Positions 52,928 to 62,284 are shown, counted from the stretch's first letter. The stretch is 64,000 nt of DNA from Actinoallomurus sp963823735 (GCA_963823735.1 CAWGMO010000001.1:1612001-1676000), one strand, 5' to 3'. Numbers and translations are program-made. The notes: a model not told the origin generated them from the letters alone.

Positions 52928-52996
52928 ACCGATCGGGTGGTTCGGCCGTCCACCTTTGTGGAGTTTGTGCCGATTCGGCCCGAAAGGCGGCCACGG

Positions 52997-53503
52997 ATGA
53001 CCGTTACCAGGATGTCCACGCTCTGCATGGTCGTCTTCGTGGTGATGTGCGTGGCGTTCCTGCCGATCGCGCTCGGGATCTTCGCCGTCCACGCGCTGCC
53101 GGGGCCGGTACGCGTCACCGGCGCGATCGCGGTGGTGGTCCTGCTCTGGTGGGGTCCGTTCGCGTACTACCTGTACCTGACCCTGACGGTGATCAAGAAC
53201 GGCGACCGGCGGCTGCTCAGGCGCGGCGTGCGCGGCACCGCGGTGGTGCTGGCGGTGACGCGGACCAACACCTACATCCGGACGGGCTCCGTCTCGACCT
53301 CCGTGCCCGCACGCGTCTACAAGTACCGGCTGGAGGTACGCGTGCCCGGCTGGGAGCCGTACGAGACCGACTGTGCCATCTGCGCCACGGGATTCGGCGA
53401 GATGTCGCGGGTCGACGTCGCCGTCGCACCTCACAACCGTAAGCGGGTCGCGATCGACGTCGAGCGGGATCCGTTCGGCGCCCACATGACGGGCGCGTGG
53501 TAG
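52997..53503 (+). CDS. Small two-helix membrane protein of unknown function
   Basis: 168 residues from the ATG at 52997, which has AAAGG nine bases upstream. Two hydrophobic helices (about 7-28 and 35-58), then a cytosolic or periplasmic beta-rich part with RTNTYIRTGSVSTSVPARVY and VPGWEPYETDC. I recognise no family. Located between the regulator and acpS. Confidence 0.65.
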   Translation: MTVTRMSTLCMVVFVVMCVAFLPIALGIFAVHALPGPVRVTGAIAVVVLLWWGPFAYYLYLTLTVIKNGDRRLLRRGVRGTAVVLAVTRTNTYIRTGSVSTSVPARVYKYRLEVRVPGWEPYETDCAICATGFGEMSRVDVAVAPHNRKRVAIDVERDPFGAHMTGAW

Positions 53504-53525
53504 GGCGCGCCGATAGCCTGATCAT

Positions 53526-53894
53526 GTGATCGTCGGAGTGGGGATCGACGTCGTCGACGTCGCCCGGTTCACCAGCTCGCTGGAGCGTACGCCGGGCCTG
53601 GCGGCCCGTCTGTTCACCGAGGGCGAGCGCGGGCTGCGTCCGCGTTCGCTCGCGGCGCGGTTCGCCGCCAAGGAGGCCCTCGCCAAGGCGCTCGGCGCGC
53701 CGCCGGGGCTCCGGTGGACCGACGCCGAGATCCGCAGCGCGCCCGACGGGCGGCCCAGCCTGCACGTCGACGGCACGGTGGCCGAGGCCGCGGCGCGGCT
53801 CGGCGTCACCGCGTGGCACGTCTCGCTCAGCCACGACGGCGGCGTCGCCGTCGCGGTCGTGACGGCCGAGCGCCTCGATCCGAAGGGAGCATGA
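53526..53894 (+). CDS. acpS: Holo-[acyl-carrier-protein] synthase
   Basis: Transfers phosphopantetheine from CoA to acyl carrier protein; 122 residues, GTG start. D8 in GIDVVDVARF and E50 with K54 in RFAAKEALAKALG bind Mg and substrate; HVSLSHD is the third motif. Its stop overlaps the nnrDE ATG (ATGA). Conserved neighbour of nnr and alr in actinomycetes. Confidence 0.95.
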   Translation: MIVGVGIDVVDVARFTSSLERTPGLAARLFTEGERGLRPRSLAARFAAKEALAKALGAPPGLRWTDAEIRSAPDGRPSLHVDGTVAEAAARLGVTAWHVSLSHDGGVAVAVVTAERLDPKGA

Positions 53895-55376
53895 CCATGA
53901 GGTACGCCCACGAGGTCGGCAAGGTACGCGCGGCCGAGCGGACGCTGATGGCGCGGCTGCCCGAGGGCGCGCTCATGGCGCGCGCGGCGGCCGGGCTCGC
54001 GTCCGTCTGCGCGGGGCTGCTCCCGTCCGTGTACGGCGCGCGGGTCGTGCTGCTGGTCGGCAGCGGAGACAACGGCGGCGACGCCCTGTACGCCGGGGCC
54101 GGGCTGGCCCGGCGCGGCGCGCGGGTGACCGCGCTCCTGGTGGGGTCGAAGGTCCACGACGAGGGCCTGGCCGCGCTGCGCTCGGCGGGCGGCCGCGTGG
54201 TCGACGCGCGCGAGGACGAACGCCGCGCCATCGACGAGATCGACCGCGCCGACCTGGTCATCGACGGCATGCTCGGCATCGGCGGCCACGGCGGCCTGCG
54301 CGAGCCCCACGCCACCCTGGCGTACCGCGCCGCCCACGGGTTCGGCCTGATCGTGGCCTGCGACCTGCCGAGCGGCGTCGACGCCGACACGGGCCAGGTC
54401 GAGGGCGCCGCGGTCCGCGCCGACGTGACGGTCACGTTCGGCACGTACAAGCCGGGCCTGTTCGTGGACCCGGGCGCCGCTCACGCGGGCGTCGTCGAGC
54501 TCGTCGACATCGGCCTCGGCCCCGTACCTGGACTCCCCGGACGCCCTCGTGCCGCAGGGCGAGGACGTCCACTCCCGGCTGCCGGTCCCGACGAGGGAGT
54601 CGAACAAGTACCGCCGTGGCGTGACCGGCGTGCTGGCCGGCAGCGAGAGCTTCACCGGCGCGGCCGTGCTGTCCGTCGGCGGCGCCGTACGCGGCGGGGC
54701 GGGCATGGTCAGGTTCGCGTCGGCCGCGCACGCCGTCGAGGTCGTACGCCAGCGCTGGCCGGAGGCCGTCACGACGGTCATCGACGGCTCGGTGGACAAG
54801 GTCGGCCGCGTACAGGCCTGGGTCGCCGGGCCGGGGCTCGGCACCGGCGACCGCGCCGAGTCGCTGATCGCCGAGGTGCTCGGCGGCGACCTCCCGGTCC
54901 TGGTCGACGCCGACGGGCTGACCGTGCTCGCGCGCCGCCCCGACCTCCTGCGCAGGGACGCCCCGACGGTGCTCACGCCGCACGCCGGCGAGCTGGGACG
55001 CCTGCTCGGCGCCGACCCCGACGAGATCGAGGCCCGGAGGCTGGAGCACGTACGCCGTGCCGCGGCGGAACTCGGCGCGACGGTGCTGCTGAAGGGCTCG
55101 ACCACGGTCATCGCCGAGGCCACCGGACCGGTACGCGTTAACCCGACCGGCACGCCCCGGCTGGCGACCGCGGGCAGCGGCGACGTGCTGTCCGGGCTCA
55201 CCGGCGCGCTGCTGGCCGGCGGCCTGTCCGCGATCGACGCGGCCGTGGCAGGCGCCTACCTGCACGGACTCGCCGGACGCCTCGCCGCGGACCCGGGCGG
55301 CGGTGGCGACGCGCCGATCAGCGCGTACGACGTCCTGGAGGCGATCCCGAAGGCGTTCCGCACCGTGACGGACTGA
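53891..55376 (+). pseudogene. nnrDE: Bifunctional NAD(P)H-hydrate epimerase / ADP-dependent dehydratase, frameshifted
   Basis: Repairs hydrated NADH/NADPH. The epimerase half (YjeF_N) runs from the ATG at 53891 with GSGDNGGDALYAGAGL and ends VELVDIGLGP. The dehydratase half (ribokinase-like) has DADGLTVLARRP, TPHAGELGRLL, LLKGSTTVIAEA and TAGSGDVLSGL, and ends at 55376. The two lie in different frames: at 54521-54525 the sequence GGC CCC GTA would read GGC CCG TAC CTG GAC if one C or G were absent. A GTG at 54549 exists but has no ribosome site, so independent translation of the second half is doubtful. Real mutation or sequence error cannot be told apart here. Confidence 0.85.
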
Positions 55377-55432
55377 TCACCGGAACAGGGCGAATGCTGC
55401 GGTGACGTCCTCATCGCTGACAGAATTCGCCC

Positions 55433-56566
55433 ATGAGCGTTACCGCAGCGGCCCGCGTCGACCTGGCCGCGATCCGCGACAATGTGGCACTTCTGCGCGG
55501 GCGCGCGCCGGGCGCGGAGCTGATGGCGGTCGTGAAGGCCGACGGTTACGGGCACGGGATCCTCCCGGCCGCGCGCGCCGCCGTGGCCGGCGGCGCGTCC
55601 TGGCTGGGCGTCGCCACGGCCGCCGAGGCGATGACCGTGCGGAACGCCGGCATCCAGGGCCGCCTGATGTGCTGGCTCTACTCCCCGGGTGAGAGCTTCG
55701 ACGGGCTCGTCGCCGCCGGTGTCGACCTGTCGGCGAGCTCGCCCGGCCAGGTCGCGGAGATCTCCGAGGCCGCGTCGCGCGTGGGGCTCCCGGCCCGTGT
55801 CCACCTGAAGGCCGACACCGGGCTCTCGCGCGGTGGCGCCACCCTGGCCGACTGGCCCGTGCTGGTCGACGCCGCGCTGAGGGCCGAGGCGAGCGGGCTG
55901 ATCTCGGTCGTCGGCCTCTGGTCCCACATGGCGTGCGCGGACGAGCCCGGCCACCCGTCCATCGCCGCCCAGCTGCGCGCTTTTCACGACGCGCTGGAGC
56001 TCGCGGAGAAGTCCGGCGTACGCCCAGAAGTTCGGCACCTGGCCAACTCGGCCGCTACACTCACGCTCCCGGAAGCCCGGTACGACCTGGTACGCACCGG
56101 GATCGCGGTCTACGGCCTCGATCCCATGCCGTCCCTCGGGCCCGCGCGAGAGCTCGGGCTGCGTCCCGCGATGACGCTCACCGGGCGGCTGGCCACCACC
56201 AAGCGGGTGGGGGCCGGCACCGGCGTCTCGTACGGCCACCGCTACACGACGTCGCGGGAGACGACACTCGGCCTGGTTCCGCTCGGGTACGCCGACGGGA
56301 TCCCACGGCAGGGGACCAACCTCCTCGAAGTGTGGCTGGCGGGACGACGGCGGACGGTCGCGGGCACCGTGTGCATGGACCAGTTCGTCGTGGACGTTGG
56401 AGACGACGAGATCCGGGCGGGTGACGAGGTGATCCTCTTCGGCCCGGGCGATCGGGGAGAGCCGACCGCCCAGGACTGGGCGGACAAGCTCGGCACGATC
56501 TCTTACGAGATCGTCACGAGGATCGGCCCCCGCATCCCGCGGATCTACGACGGGGAGGTCGGATGA
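55433..56566 (+). CDS. alr: Alanine racemase
   Basis: Makes D-alanine for peptidoglycan, 377 residues. PLP lysine K35 in AVVKADGYGHG; catalytic Tyr Y267 in GVSYGHRY; CMDQF near the active site. Conserved position upstream of the hydrolase and tsaE. Its stop overlaps the next ATG by 4 nt. Confidence 0.96.
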   Translation: MSVTAAARVDLAAIRDNVALLRGRAPGAELMAVVKADGYGHGILPAARAAVAGGASWLGVATAAEAMTVRNAGIQGRLMCWLYSPGESFDGLVAAGVDLSASSPGQVAEISEAASRVGLPARVHLKADTGLSRGGATLADWPVLVDAALRAEASGLISVVGLWSHMACADEPGHPSIAAQLRAFHDALELAEKSGVRPEVRHLANSAATLTLPEARYDLVRTGIAVYGLDPMPSLGPARELGLRPAMTLTGRLATTKRVGAGTGVSYGHRYTTSRETTLGLVPLGYADGIPRQGTNLLEVWLAGRRRTVAGTVCMDQFVVDVGDDEIRAGDEVILFGPGDRGEPTAQDWADKLGTISYEIVTRIGPRIPRIYDGEVG

Positions 56567-57630
56567 ACAGGAAACGGGCCGGCCTGGTCGGCGCCGCGAT
56601 CGGCACGGCCGGCGCGATCGGCATCGGCGCGGCGGTCGCGGCCAGACGCTACGCCGTCGGGCGCGAGCGCCTGAGCCCCGACCCCGACCGCGACGAGGCG
56701 TTCGGCTCGCTGCGCGGCCGTCCGAAGACCGTCGTGGCCACCGACGGGGTTCCCCTGCACGTCGAGGTCGACGGGCCCGCCGACGCCCCGCTCACCGTGA
56801 TCTTCAGCCACGGCTACTGCCTCACCCAGGACTCCTGGCACTACCAGCGTCGCGACCTCGGGCGGCGTGGCGACCTCCGCATGGTCTTCTGGGACCAGCG
56901 CAGCCACGGCCGCTCCGGCCGCAGCGAGCTGTCCAACGCCACCATCGAGCAGTGCGGTGAGGACCTCCTCGCCGTCCTCGACGCGACCACCGAGCCGGGC
57001 CGGCCCGTACTCCTGGTCGGCCACTCCATGGGCGGCATGACGATCATGGCGCTGGCCGACCGCCACCCCGAGCTGTTCGGCGACCGGATCATCGGCGTCG
57101 CCTTCGTCAACACCTCCTCCGGCGGACTGGCCGAGCACGGCCTGCCGCCGGCCCTCGGCAAGGTCTGGCGGGCCGCCGCGCCCCGCGTGGTCAAGGGGAT
57201 CGGCAGGAGCGCCAGGTTCATCGACCAGGGCCGCCGGATCGGCGCCGACGTCGCCTTCATGGTGACCCGCCGCATCGCCTTCGGCGACAAGCACGTGAGC
57301 CCCTCGGTCGTGGAGTTCCTGGAGCAGATGATCGGCGCCACCCCCACCGACGTGGTCGCGGAGTTCTACCCGACGCTCGCGGCCCACGACAAGCTGGAGG
57401 CCCTCGGCGTGCTGCGTGACCTGCCCTCGGTCGTCGTGGTCGGCGAAGAGGACCGCCTGACGCCCGCCGCCCACGGCCGGGCGATCGCGGCGGCCCTGCC
57501 GGACTCCGAGCTGATCGAGGTACCCGAAGGCGGTCACGTCGTGATGATGGAGCACCCCGACATCGTCACCGCCGCGATCGCCGGGCTGGCCGACCGTGTC
57601 CTGCCGATGGCCGAGGAGCGTTCCGCGTGA
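56563..57630 (+). CDS. Alpha/beta hydrolase with N-terminal membrane anchor
   Basis: 355 residues, ATGA overlap with alr. N-terminal hydrophobic Gly/Ala-rich segment (about 7-27). Lipase-like core: oxyanion region FSHGYCLTQDSW, nucleophile S155 in GHSMGG, acid in GEEDRLTP, H325 in EGGHVVMME. Substrate unknown. Wedged between alr and tsaE in many actinomycetes. Its stop overlaps the tsaE GTG. Confidence 0.9.
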   Translation: MNRKRAGLVGAAIGTAGAIGIGAAVAARRYAVGRERLSPDPDRDEAFGSLRGRPKTVVATDGVPLHVEVDGPADAPLTVIFSHGYCLTQDSWHYQRRDLGRRGDLRMVFWDQRSHGRSGRSELSNATIEQCGEDLLAVLDATTEPGRPVLLVGHSMGGMTIMALADRHPELFGDRIIGVAFVNTSSGGLAEHGLPPALGKVWRAAAPRVVKGIGRSARFIDQGRRIGADVAFMVTRRIAFGDKHVSPSVVEFLEQMIGATPTDVVAEFYPTLAAHDKLEALGVLRDLPSVVVVGEEDRLTPAAHGRAIAAALPDSELIEVPEGGHVVMMEHPDIVTAAIAGLADRVLPMAEERSA

Positions 57631-58067
57631 TCAGGGTTCCGGACGGCGACGCGATGCGCGAGCTGGGCCGCCGGCTGGCCGGCCTGCTGCGCGCCGGCGA
57701 CCTCGTGGTCCTCTCCGGGCCGCTCGGGGCCGGCAAGACCACCTTCACCCAGGGGCTCGGCGACGGCCTGAAGGTCCGCGGCCCGATCACGTCCCCGACG
57801 TTCGTGATCGCGCGGGTGCATCCCTCGCTGGCCGGCGGGCCGCCGCTCGTGCACGCGGACGCGTACCGCCTGGGCGGCCTGGCCGAGGTGGACGACCTCG
57901 ATCTGGACGTCGAAGGGGCCGTGACCGTGGTCGAGTGGGGCGAGGGGCTCGTCGAGAGCCTGTCCGACGACCGGCTGGAGATCGTCATCGACCGCGCCGA
58001 CACCGAGGAGCGCACCGTCACGGTGACCGGCGTCGGCCCGCGATGGGCGGCCGTCGACCTGATGTAA
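57627..58067 (+). CDS. tsaE: tRNA t6A biosynthesis ATPase TsaE
   Basis: ATPase partner of TsaB/TsaD in N6-threonylcarbamoyladenosine synthesis at tRNA A37; 146 residues, GTG start overlapping the upstream TGA. Walker A GPLGAGKTT with K37; TSPTFVIAR and HADAYRL; VEWGEGL is the Walker-B-like segment. Confidence 0.95.
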   Translation: MIRVPDGDAMRELGRRLAGLLRAGDLVVLSGPLGAGKTTFTQGLGDGLKVRGPITSPTFVIARVHPSLAGGPPLVHADAYRLGGLAEVDDLDLDVEGAVTVVEWGEGLVESLSDDRLEIVIDRADTEERTVTVTGVGPRWAAVDLM

Positions 58068-58156
58068 CGGCGTGTAACGATTGTCCGTCCATCACGTGAT
58101 CTGCGATCACAGCCAGAGACTAATCGTGGATCTTGTCGTACTGTCATCCCTTAAAT

Positions 58157-58187
58157 CTCATCTTCCCGTTAAGTAACGAAGATTGAG
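58157..58187 (+). promoter_or_regulatory. Interrupted stem in the leader of the DUF3558-like gene
   Basis: CTCATCTT-cc-CGTTA-ag-TAACG-AAGAT-t-GAG folds into a two-part stem in an unusually AT-rich stretch about 15 nt upstream of the GTG start. Role unknown. Confidence 0.3.
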
Positions 58188-58199
58188 GTAGGGGGTGCG

Positions 58200-58925
58200 G
58201 TGAGCGATCGTCGTCATGCCGCCCGCCCGGTGAGGCACCGCGGGCGCGCGGTCGCCGCCGGATGTGTGGCACTACTGGTGGTCACGGTGTCGGTCGCCGT
58301 GGCCGCGTTCGCCTTTCGAGCCCGGCGGGACACCCCGGACACGACGCACAAAGCCGCCGTCGCCGCCGACTCGCCCATGAACTCCCAGCACGGGTCCGAG
58401 CGCGACGCCGTACCCGCCGCCTGCGACACCCTCGGCGCCGACATCGCCGACCGTCTCGCGCCGGGCGCCGACCGCAGCGCGATCTCGCACTCGATCGACG
58501 CCGACCGGCACAGCGAGTGCGCGTGGGGGCTCTACCGCGGGGTCCGCACCCGTCAGCTCACCGTCGAGCTGCGCGCCGTCTCCGCCTCCGGAGGCTCCGC
58601 CACCGACGCCACGATCCGTACCTTCCAGGACGAATGGCAGTCCGACCGTGACGGCAAGAACCTCGCCGCCGAGGTCAAGGTCGGCGACAAACGCGGCGTG
58701 ACCGGCGTCGGCGAGCAGGCGTACGTCGTCTACACCTCCGACGGCACCAACGAGATCGGCGAGGCCGTCGCCAACGCGCGCCTCGCCAACGTGCTCGTCA
58801 CCGTGCACTACTCCGGCCGTGACGGCGGCGGCTTCTCCGGCGTCCCGCTGCCCGCGCGTACCGCCACCGATGGAGCCCTCTCCGCCGCCCGCGACGTGAT
58901 CTCCAAGCTCCAATCGACCACTTAG
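58200..58925 (+). CDS. DUF3558-like membrane-anchored protein
   Basis: Function unknown, 241 residues, GTG start with AGGGGG upstream. A signal-anchor helix (about residues 15-40) is followed by an exported domain with two conserved-type cysteines (AACDTLGADIADRL and SECAWGLYR) and GVGEQAYVVYTSDGTNE. The Cys/Trp pattern is that of the DUF3558 group of exported actinobacterial proteins. It interrupts the usual tsaE-tsaB adjacency. Confidence 0.65.
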   Translation: MSDRRHAARPVRHRGRAVAAGCVALLVVTVSVAVAAFAFRARRDTPDTTHKAAVAADSPMNSQHGSERDAVPAACDTLGADIADRLAPGADRSAISHSIDADRHSECAWGLYRGVRTRQLTVELRAVSASGGSATDATIRTFQDEWQSDRDGKNLAAEVKVGDKRGVTGVGEQAYVVYTSDGTNEIGEAVANARLANVLVTVHYSGRDGGGFSGVPLPARTATDGALSAARDVISKLQSTT

Positions 58926-58986
58926 CGGCGGGCGCGCCGGGAAGAGGCGCACGTAACACTCGTCCTGGCGGCTACGCTCTGGGGTC

Positions 58987-59652
58987 GTGCTGGTCCTGGC
59001 TTTCGACACCGCGACCGCCGCCGTCACCGTCGCTCTGACGGAGTGGACTCCCGGCGGCGGTGCCCGTCTGCGCGCCGAGTCCACGCTCGTCGACCGGCGA
59101 CGGCATGCCGAGGTGCTCGCTCCCGCGATCTTCTCCGTGCTCGCCGACGCCAAAGTGGAGCGCTCGGAGCTGTCCGCGATCGGAGTGGGCGTCGGCCCCG
59201 GGCCGTACACCGGCCTGCGCGTCGGCCTGGTCACCGCCCGCGCCCTCGGCGCCGTCCTGCAGATCCCGGTGCACGGCGTCTGCTCGCTCGACATCCTCGC
59301 CTGGGAGTCGCGGCGCACCGGCCCGTTCGTGGTCGCGACCGACGCCCGCCGCAAAGAGGTCTACTGGGCGCGCTACGACTCCGCGACCACGCGGGTCTCC
59401 GGCCCCGACGTCGGCCGTCCCGACGACGCCGCGCTGGCGGGGCTGCCCGCGCTCGGCGAGGGCGCGCGGCTGTACCCGGAGATCCTCGGCGGCGAGCCGC
59501 CCATCCTCCCGAGCGCCTCGGCGCTCGCCGAGGTCGTGGTCACGCGGCTGTCCGGCGGCGACGGCCCCGAGCTGCTCCCGGTCGAGCCGCTCTACCTCCG
59601 CAAGCCCGACGCGCGCGAGCCCGGCCCCCGCAAACGGGTGACGCCGCGGTGA
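58987..59652 (+). CDS. tsaB: tRNA t6A biosynthesis protein TsaB
   Basis: Catalytically inactive ASKHA-fold partner of TsaD, 221 residues, GTG start. LVLAFDTATAAVTVAL, VGVGPGPYTGLRVGL and VATDARRKEVYWARY are typical. TGA overlaps the rimI GTG. Confidence 0.95.
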   Translation: MLVLAFDTATAAVTVALTEWTPGGGARLRAESTLVDRRRHAEVLAPAIFSVLADAKVERSELSAIGVGVGPGPYTGLRVGLVTARALGAVLQIPVHGVCSLDILAWESRRTGPFVVATDARRKEVYWARYDSATTRVSGPDVGRPDDAALAGLPALGEGARLYPEILGGEPPILPSASALAEVVVTRLSGGDGPELLPVEPLYLRKPDAREPGPRKRVTPR

Positions 59653-60098
59653 AGGTGCGCGCGATGACCCTGGACGACCTCCCGGCCGTCCTCGAACTCG
59701 AACGCCGGCTGTTCACCGACGACGCCTGGTCCGAGGCGACCTACCGCGACGAGCTGGACGACCCCGGCGGCACACGGCACTACATCGTCGCCGAAGGCGA
59801 CGAGCAGGTCATGGGCTGGGCCGGGCTGGCCTCGGCGGGCCCGCAGGGCGACGTGCTGACCATCGGCGTACGCCCCGAGCTCCAGGGCCGGGGCGTCGGC
59901 GCGACGCTGCTCGGCGCGCTCCTCGACGAGGCGGCCGCACGCGGCTGCCTGGAGGTCTTCCTGGAGGTGCGGGCCGACAACCCACGGGCGCGGGCGCTGT
60001 ACGAGAGATTCGGATTCCTGGCCGTGGGGGTCCGCAAGCGTTACTACCAGCCGTCCGGAGTGGACGCGATCGTGATGGTGAGGGGAGCCGGAGCATGA
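59649..60098 (+). CDS. rimI: Ribosomal-protein-alanine N-acetyltransferase RimI
   Basis: GNAT-family acetyltransferase, 149 residues from the GTG at 59649 (GTGA overlap with tsaB). Acetyl-CoA loop RPELQGRGVGATLL; RADNPRARALYERFGF and YYQPSGVDAIVM are the C-terminal hallmarks. Its stop overlaps the tsaD ATG (ATGA). Confidence 0.94.
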   Translation: MKVRAMTLDDLPAVLELERRLFTDDAWSEATYRDELDDPGGTRHYIVAEGDEQVMGWAGLASAGPQGDVLTIGVRPELQGRGVGATLLGALLDEAAARGCLEVFLEVRADNPRARALYERFGFLAVGVRKRYYQPSGVDAIVMVRGAGA

Positions 60099-61126
60099 CG
60101 GATCAGCCGCTGGTGCTGGGCATCGAGACGTCCTGCGACGAGACCGGTGTGGGCGTGGTGCGCGGGCACACGCTCCTCGCCGACGCGATCGCCTCCAGCG
60201 TCGAGGAGCACGCGAGGTTCGGCGGGGTCGTCCCCGAGGTGGCCTCGCGCGCCCACCTGGAGGCCATGACGCCGACCGTCGACCGCGCGCTCGCCGACGC
60301 CGGCGTGACGCTGGCCGACATCGACGCGATCGCGGTGACCGCCGGGCCGGGCCTGGCCGGCGCGCTGCTCGTCGGCGTCGCCGCCGCCAAGGCGTACTCC
60401 GTGGGGCTCGGTAAGCCCCTCTACGGCGTCAACCACCTCGCCGCGCACGTCGCCGTCGACCAGCTCGAACACGGCCCGCTACCGAAGCCCTGCGTGGCTC
60501 TCCTCGTCTCCGGCGGCCACTCGTCGCTGCTGCTGGTGCCCGACGTCGCCTCCGACGTACGCCCGCTGGGCGCGACCGTCGACGACGCGGCCGGCGAGGC
60601 GTTCGACAAGGTCGCGCGTGTGCTCGACCTGGGCTTCCCCGGCGGCCCGTACATCGACCGCGCCGCGCGCGAGGGCGACCCCGGCTCGATCCCGTTCCCG
60701 CGCGGCAAGTACGACGACGGCACCTACGACTTCTCCTTCTCCGGCCTGAAGACCGCGGTGGCCCGCTGGGTCGAGACGCGCGAGAGGTCCGGCGAGCCGG
60801 TGCCGGTCGCCGACGTGGCCGCGGCGTTCCAGGAGGCCGTGGTCGACGTCCTCACCAAGAAGGCCATCTCCGCCTGCAAGGACAACGACGTCTCCTACCT
60901 CCTGGTCGGCGGCGGCGTGGCGGCGAACTCACGGCTGCGGGCCATGGCGCAGGCGCGTTGCGACGCCGCCGGGATCCACCTGCGCGTGCCCAGGCCGAAG
61001 CTCTGCACCGACAACGGCGCGATGGTCGCCGCCCTCGGCGCCGAGCTCGTCGCCGCGGGCCTGGCCCCCTCGGCTCTCGACCTCCCCGCCGACTCCTCGC
61101 TTCCGATCACCGAGGTGCTGGTCTAG
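60095..61126 (+). CDS. tsaD: tRNA N6-adenosine threonylcarbamoyltransferase
   Basis: Catalytic subunit of t6A synthesis, 343 residues. Metal ligands H114 and H118 in NHLAAH; GIETSCDETGVGVV N-terminus; VPEVASRAHLE; VSGGHSSLLLV; GGGVAANSRLR; CTDNGAMVA. In many actinomycetes groES follows; here a MITE-like inverted repeat and a convergent phosphotransferase gene follow instead. Confidence 0.97.
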   Translation: MTDQPLVLGIETSCDETGVGVVRGHTLLADAIASSVEEHARFGGVVPEVASRAHLEAMTPTVDRALADAGVTLADIDAIAVTAGPGLAGALLVGVAAAKAYSVGLGKPLYGVNHLAAHVAVDQLEHGPLPKPCVALLVSGGHSSLLLVPDVASDVRPLGATVDDAAGEAFDKVARVLDLGFPGGPYIDRAAREGDPGSIPFPRGKYDDGTYDFSFSGLKTAVARWVETRERSGEPVPVADVAAAFQEAVVDVLTKKAISACKDNDVSYLLVGGGVAANSRLRAMAQARCDAAGIHLRVPRPKLCTDNGAMVAALGAELVAAGLAPSALDLPADSSLPITEVLV

Positions 61127-61135
61127 GGCACGCCC

Positions 61136-61212
61136 TAGGGCCTGTCTGACAAATCACGTTCGTAGCGAGCGGCGCCGCGTAGCCGGACAGCGGATTTGTC
61201 AGACAGGCCCTA
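61136..61212. mobile_element. MITE-like inverted-repeat element between tsaD and the phosphotransferase gene
   Basis: Perfect 18-bp terminal repeats GGGCCTGTCTGACAAATC and its complement enclose 37 nt; the element (61138-61210) is 73 bp and flanked by TA on both sides, like a TA target duplication of IS630/Tc1-type elements. No transposase inside. The reverse-strand stop of the phosphotransferase gene (TAG) uses the right-hand TA plus the element's first G. Alternatively a bidirectional terminator. Confidence 0.5.
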
Positions 61213-62130
61213 GAAGCGTGCGGGGGCGCCGAGCTCGACCAGCGCGCTCTCCAGGAAGTCCTCCAGGACGGGGATGTCGCCTTCGGCGATCGGCCGGTCG
61301 AGCCGCTCGGGGAGCAGGTCGAGCACCGTACGGAGGTCCCAGTACGGATCGTGCTGGTAGCCGCCGGAGACCTGGTCGTACGCGCTGAGGAAGTCGTCGG
61401 CGACGGGGACGCCGTAGCGCAGGGCGAGATTCCACCGCATCTGCGCGACGTCGACCGCCACCGGGCCATGCGACGCGCCGGACCAGTCGACGATGCCGGT
61501 CAGCCTGCCGTACGCCCAGAGCGTGTTGTCGGGGGTGTAGTCGCGGTGGATGAAGTGCGGTGAGGCGCCCGGAGCGGGGCCGGACGCGATGTCGAGGGCC
61601 TGCTCCCACAGCGCCGGCCGCAGCGCGTTGCGCGGCGCGAGGCGTACGTCGAGGTGGTTGTACGGCTGGTAGGGCGGCATCGTCGAGGCGCCGCCCACGG
61701 CGTGCACGGGGAGCAGGCCGTACGCGAGCTGGATGAGGTATTCGGGGAGCTCCTGGCGGCCGGGTCTGGGCGGATGGCCGAGGAGGCGGGTGATCAGGAG
61801 GGCGGGTACGTCGCAGTGCGCGCCGGAGGGATCCGCCGCGACGAGCGACGGTGTGGGGATCTCAAGGCCTGTCAGCAGGGTCAGCGCGGCGATCTCACGC
61901 TCGGGGGAGAAGTCGATGTCGATGACCGGCCATCCAGCGGACGCCCAGCGGCGCAGAACGAGCCGGTGGACCCGGCCCGAACGGCTCTCCGCGAGGATCG
62001 CGTGGTTGACGTGAGCGGTACCGCCGACGAGCGGCCGGACCATCTTCACCTCGCTGCCCGAACCCAGGCACTCTTCGACCCACCGCAGCGTGAGCGCACT
62101 CGGCGGGTCGGAGAATTCAGGGAACGTCAC
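61210..62130 (-). CDS. Aminoglycoside-phosphotransferase-fold (APH) protein
   Basis: 306 residues from the GTG at 62130 (VTFPEFSDPPSALTL), with GGATGGAG just upstream; longer in-frame starts exist to 62205. Kinase-like core: LVGGTAHVNHAIL (nucleotide loop), FIHRDYTPDNTLW (catalytic loop) and GIVDWSGASHGPVAVD (metal Asp). Phosphorylates an unknown small molecule; resistance is not implied. Convergent with tsaD. Confidence 0.85.
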   Translation of the reverse strand: MTFPEFSDPPSALTLRWVEECLGSGSEVKMVRPLVGGTAHVNHAILAESRSGRVHRLVLRRWASAGWPVIDIDFSPEREIAALTLLTGLEIPTPSLVAADPSGAHCDVPALLITRLLGHPPRPGRQELPEYLIQLAYGLLPVHAVGGASTMPPYQPYNHLDVRLAPRNALRPALWEQALDIASGPAPGASPHFIHRDYTPDNTLWAYGRLTGIVDWSGASHGPVAVDVAQMRWNLALRYGVPVADDFLSAYDQVSGGYQHDPYWDLRTVLDLLPERLDRPIAEGDIPVLEDFLESALVELGAPARF

Positions 62131-62284
62131 CGCTCCATCCAAACGGATCCCGAACCGTATCGGGAGTGATTTTGTCAATCCAAGGCAGAGTAAACGGCAT
62201 GTCATTGCGGCGTGACGATCACCTTGGGTCGTGTATGAATGGCATTTCGCCGCGAATTGCCGCTAAGCGGGAAATTAGAGCGTA

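Noticed and set aside
54549..55376. Independent nnrD gene starting at GTG 54549
   Set aside because: No ribosome-binding sequence, and the expected linker is encoded in this frame before the GTG; a frameshifted fusion explains the data better.
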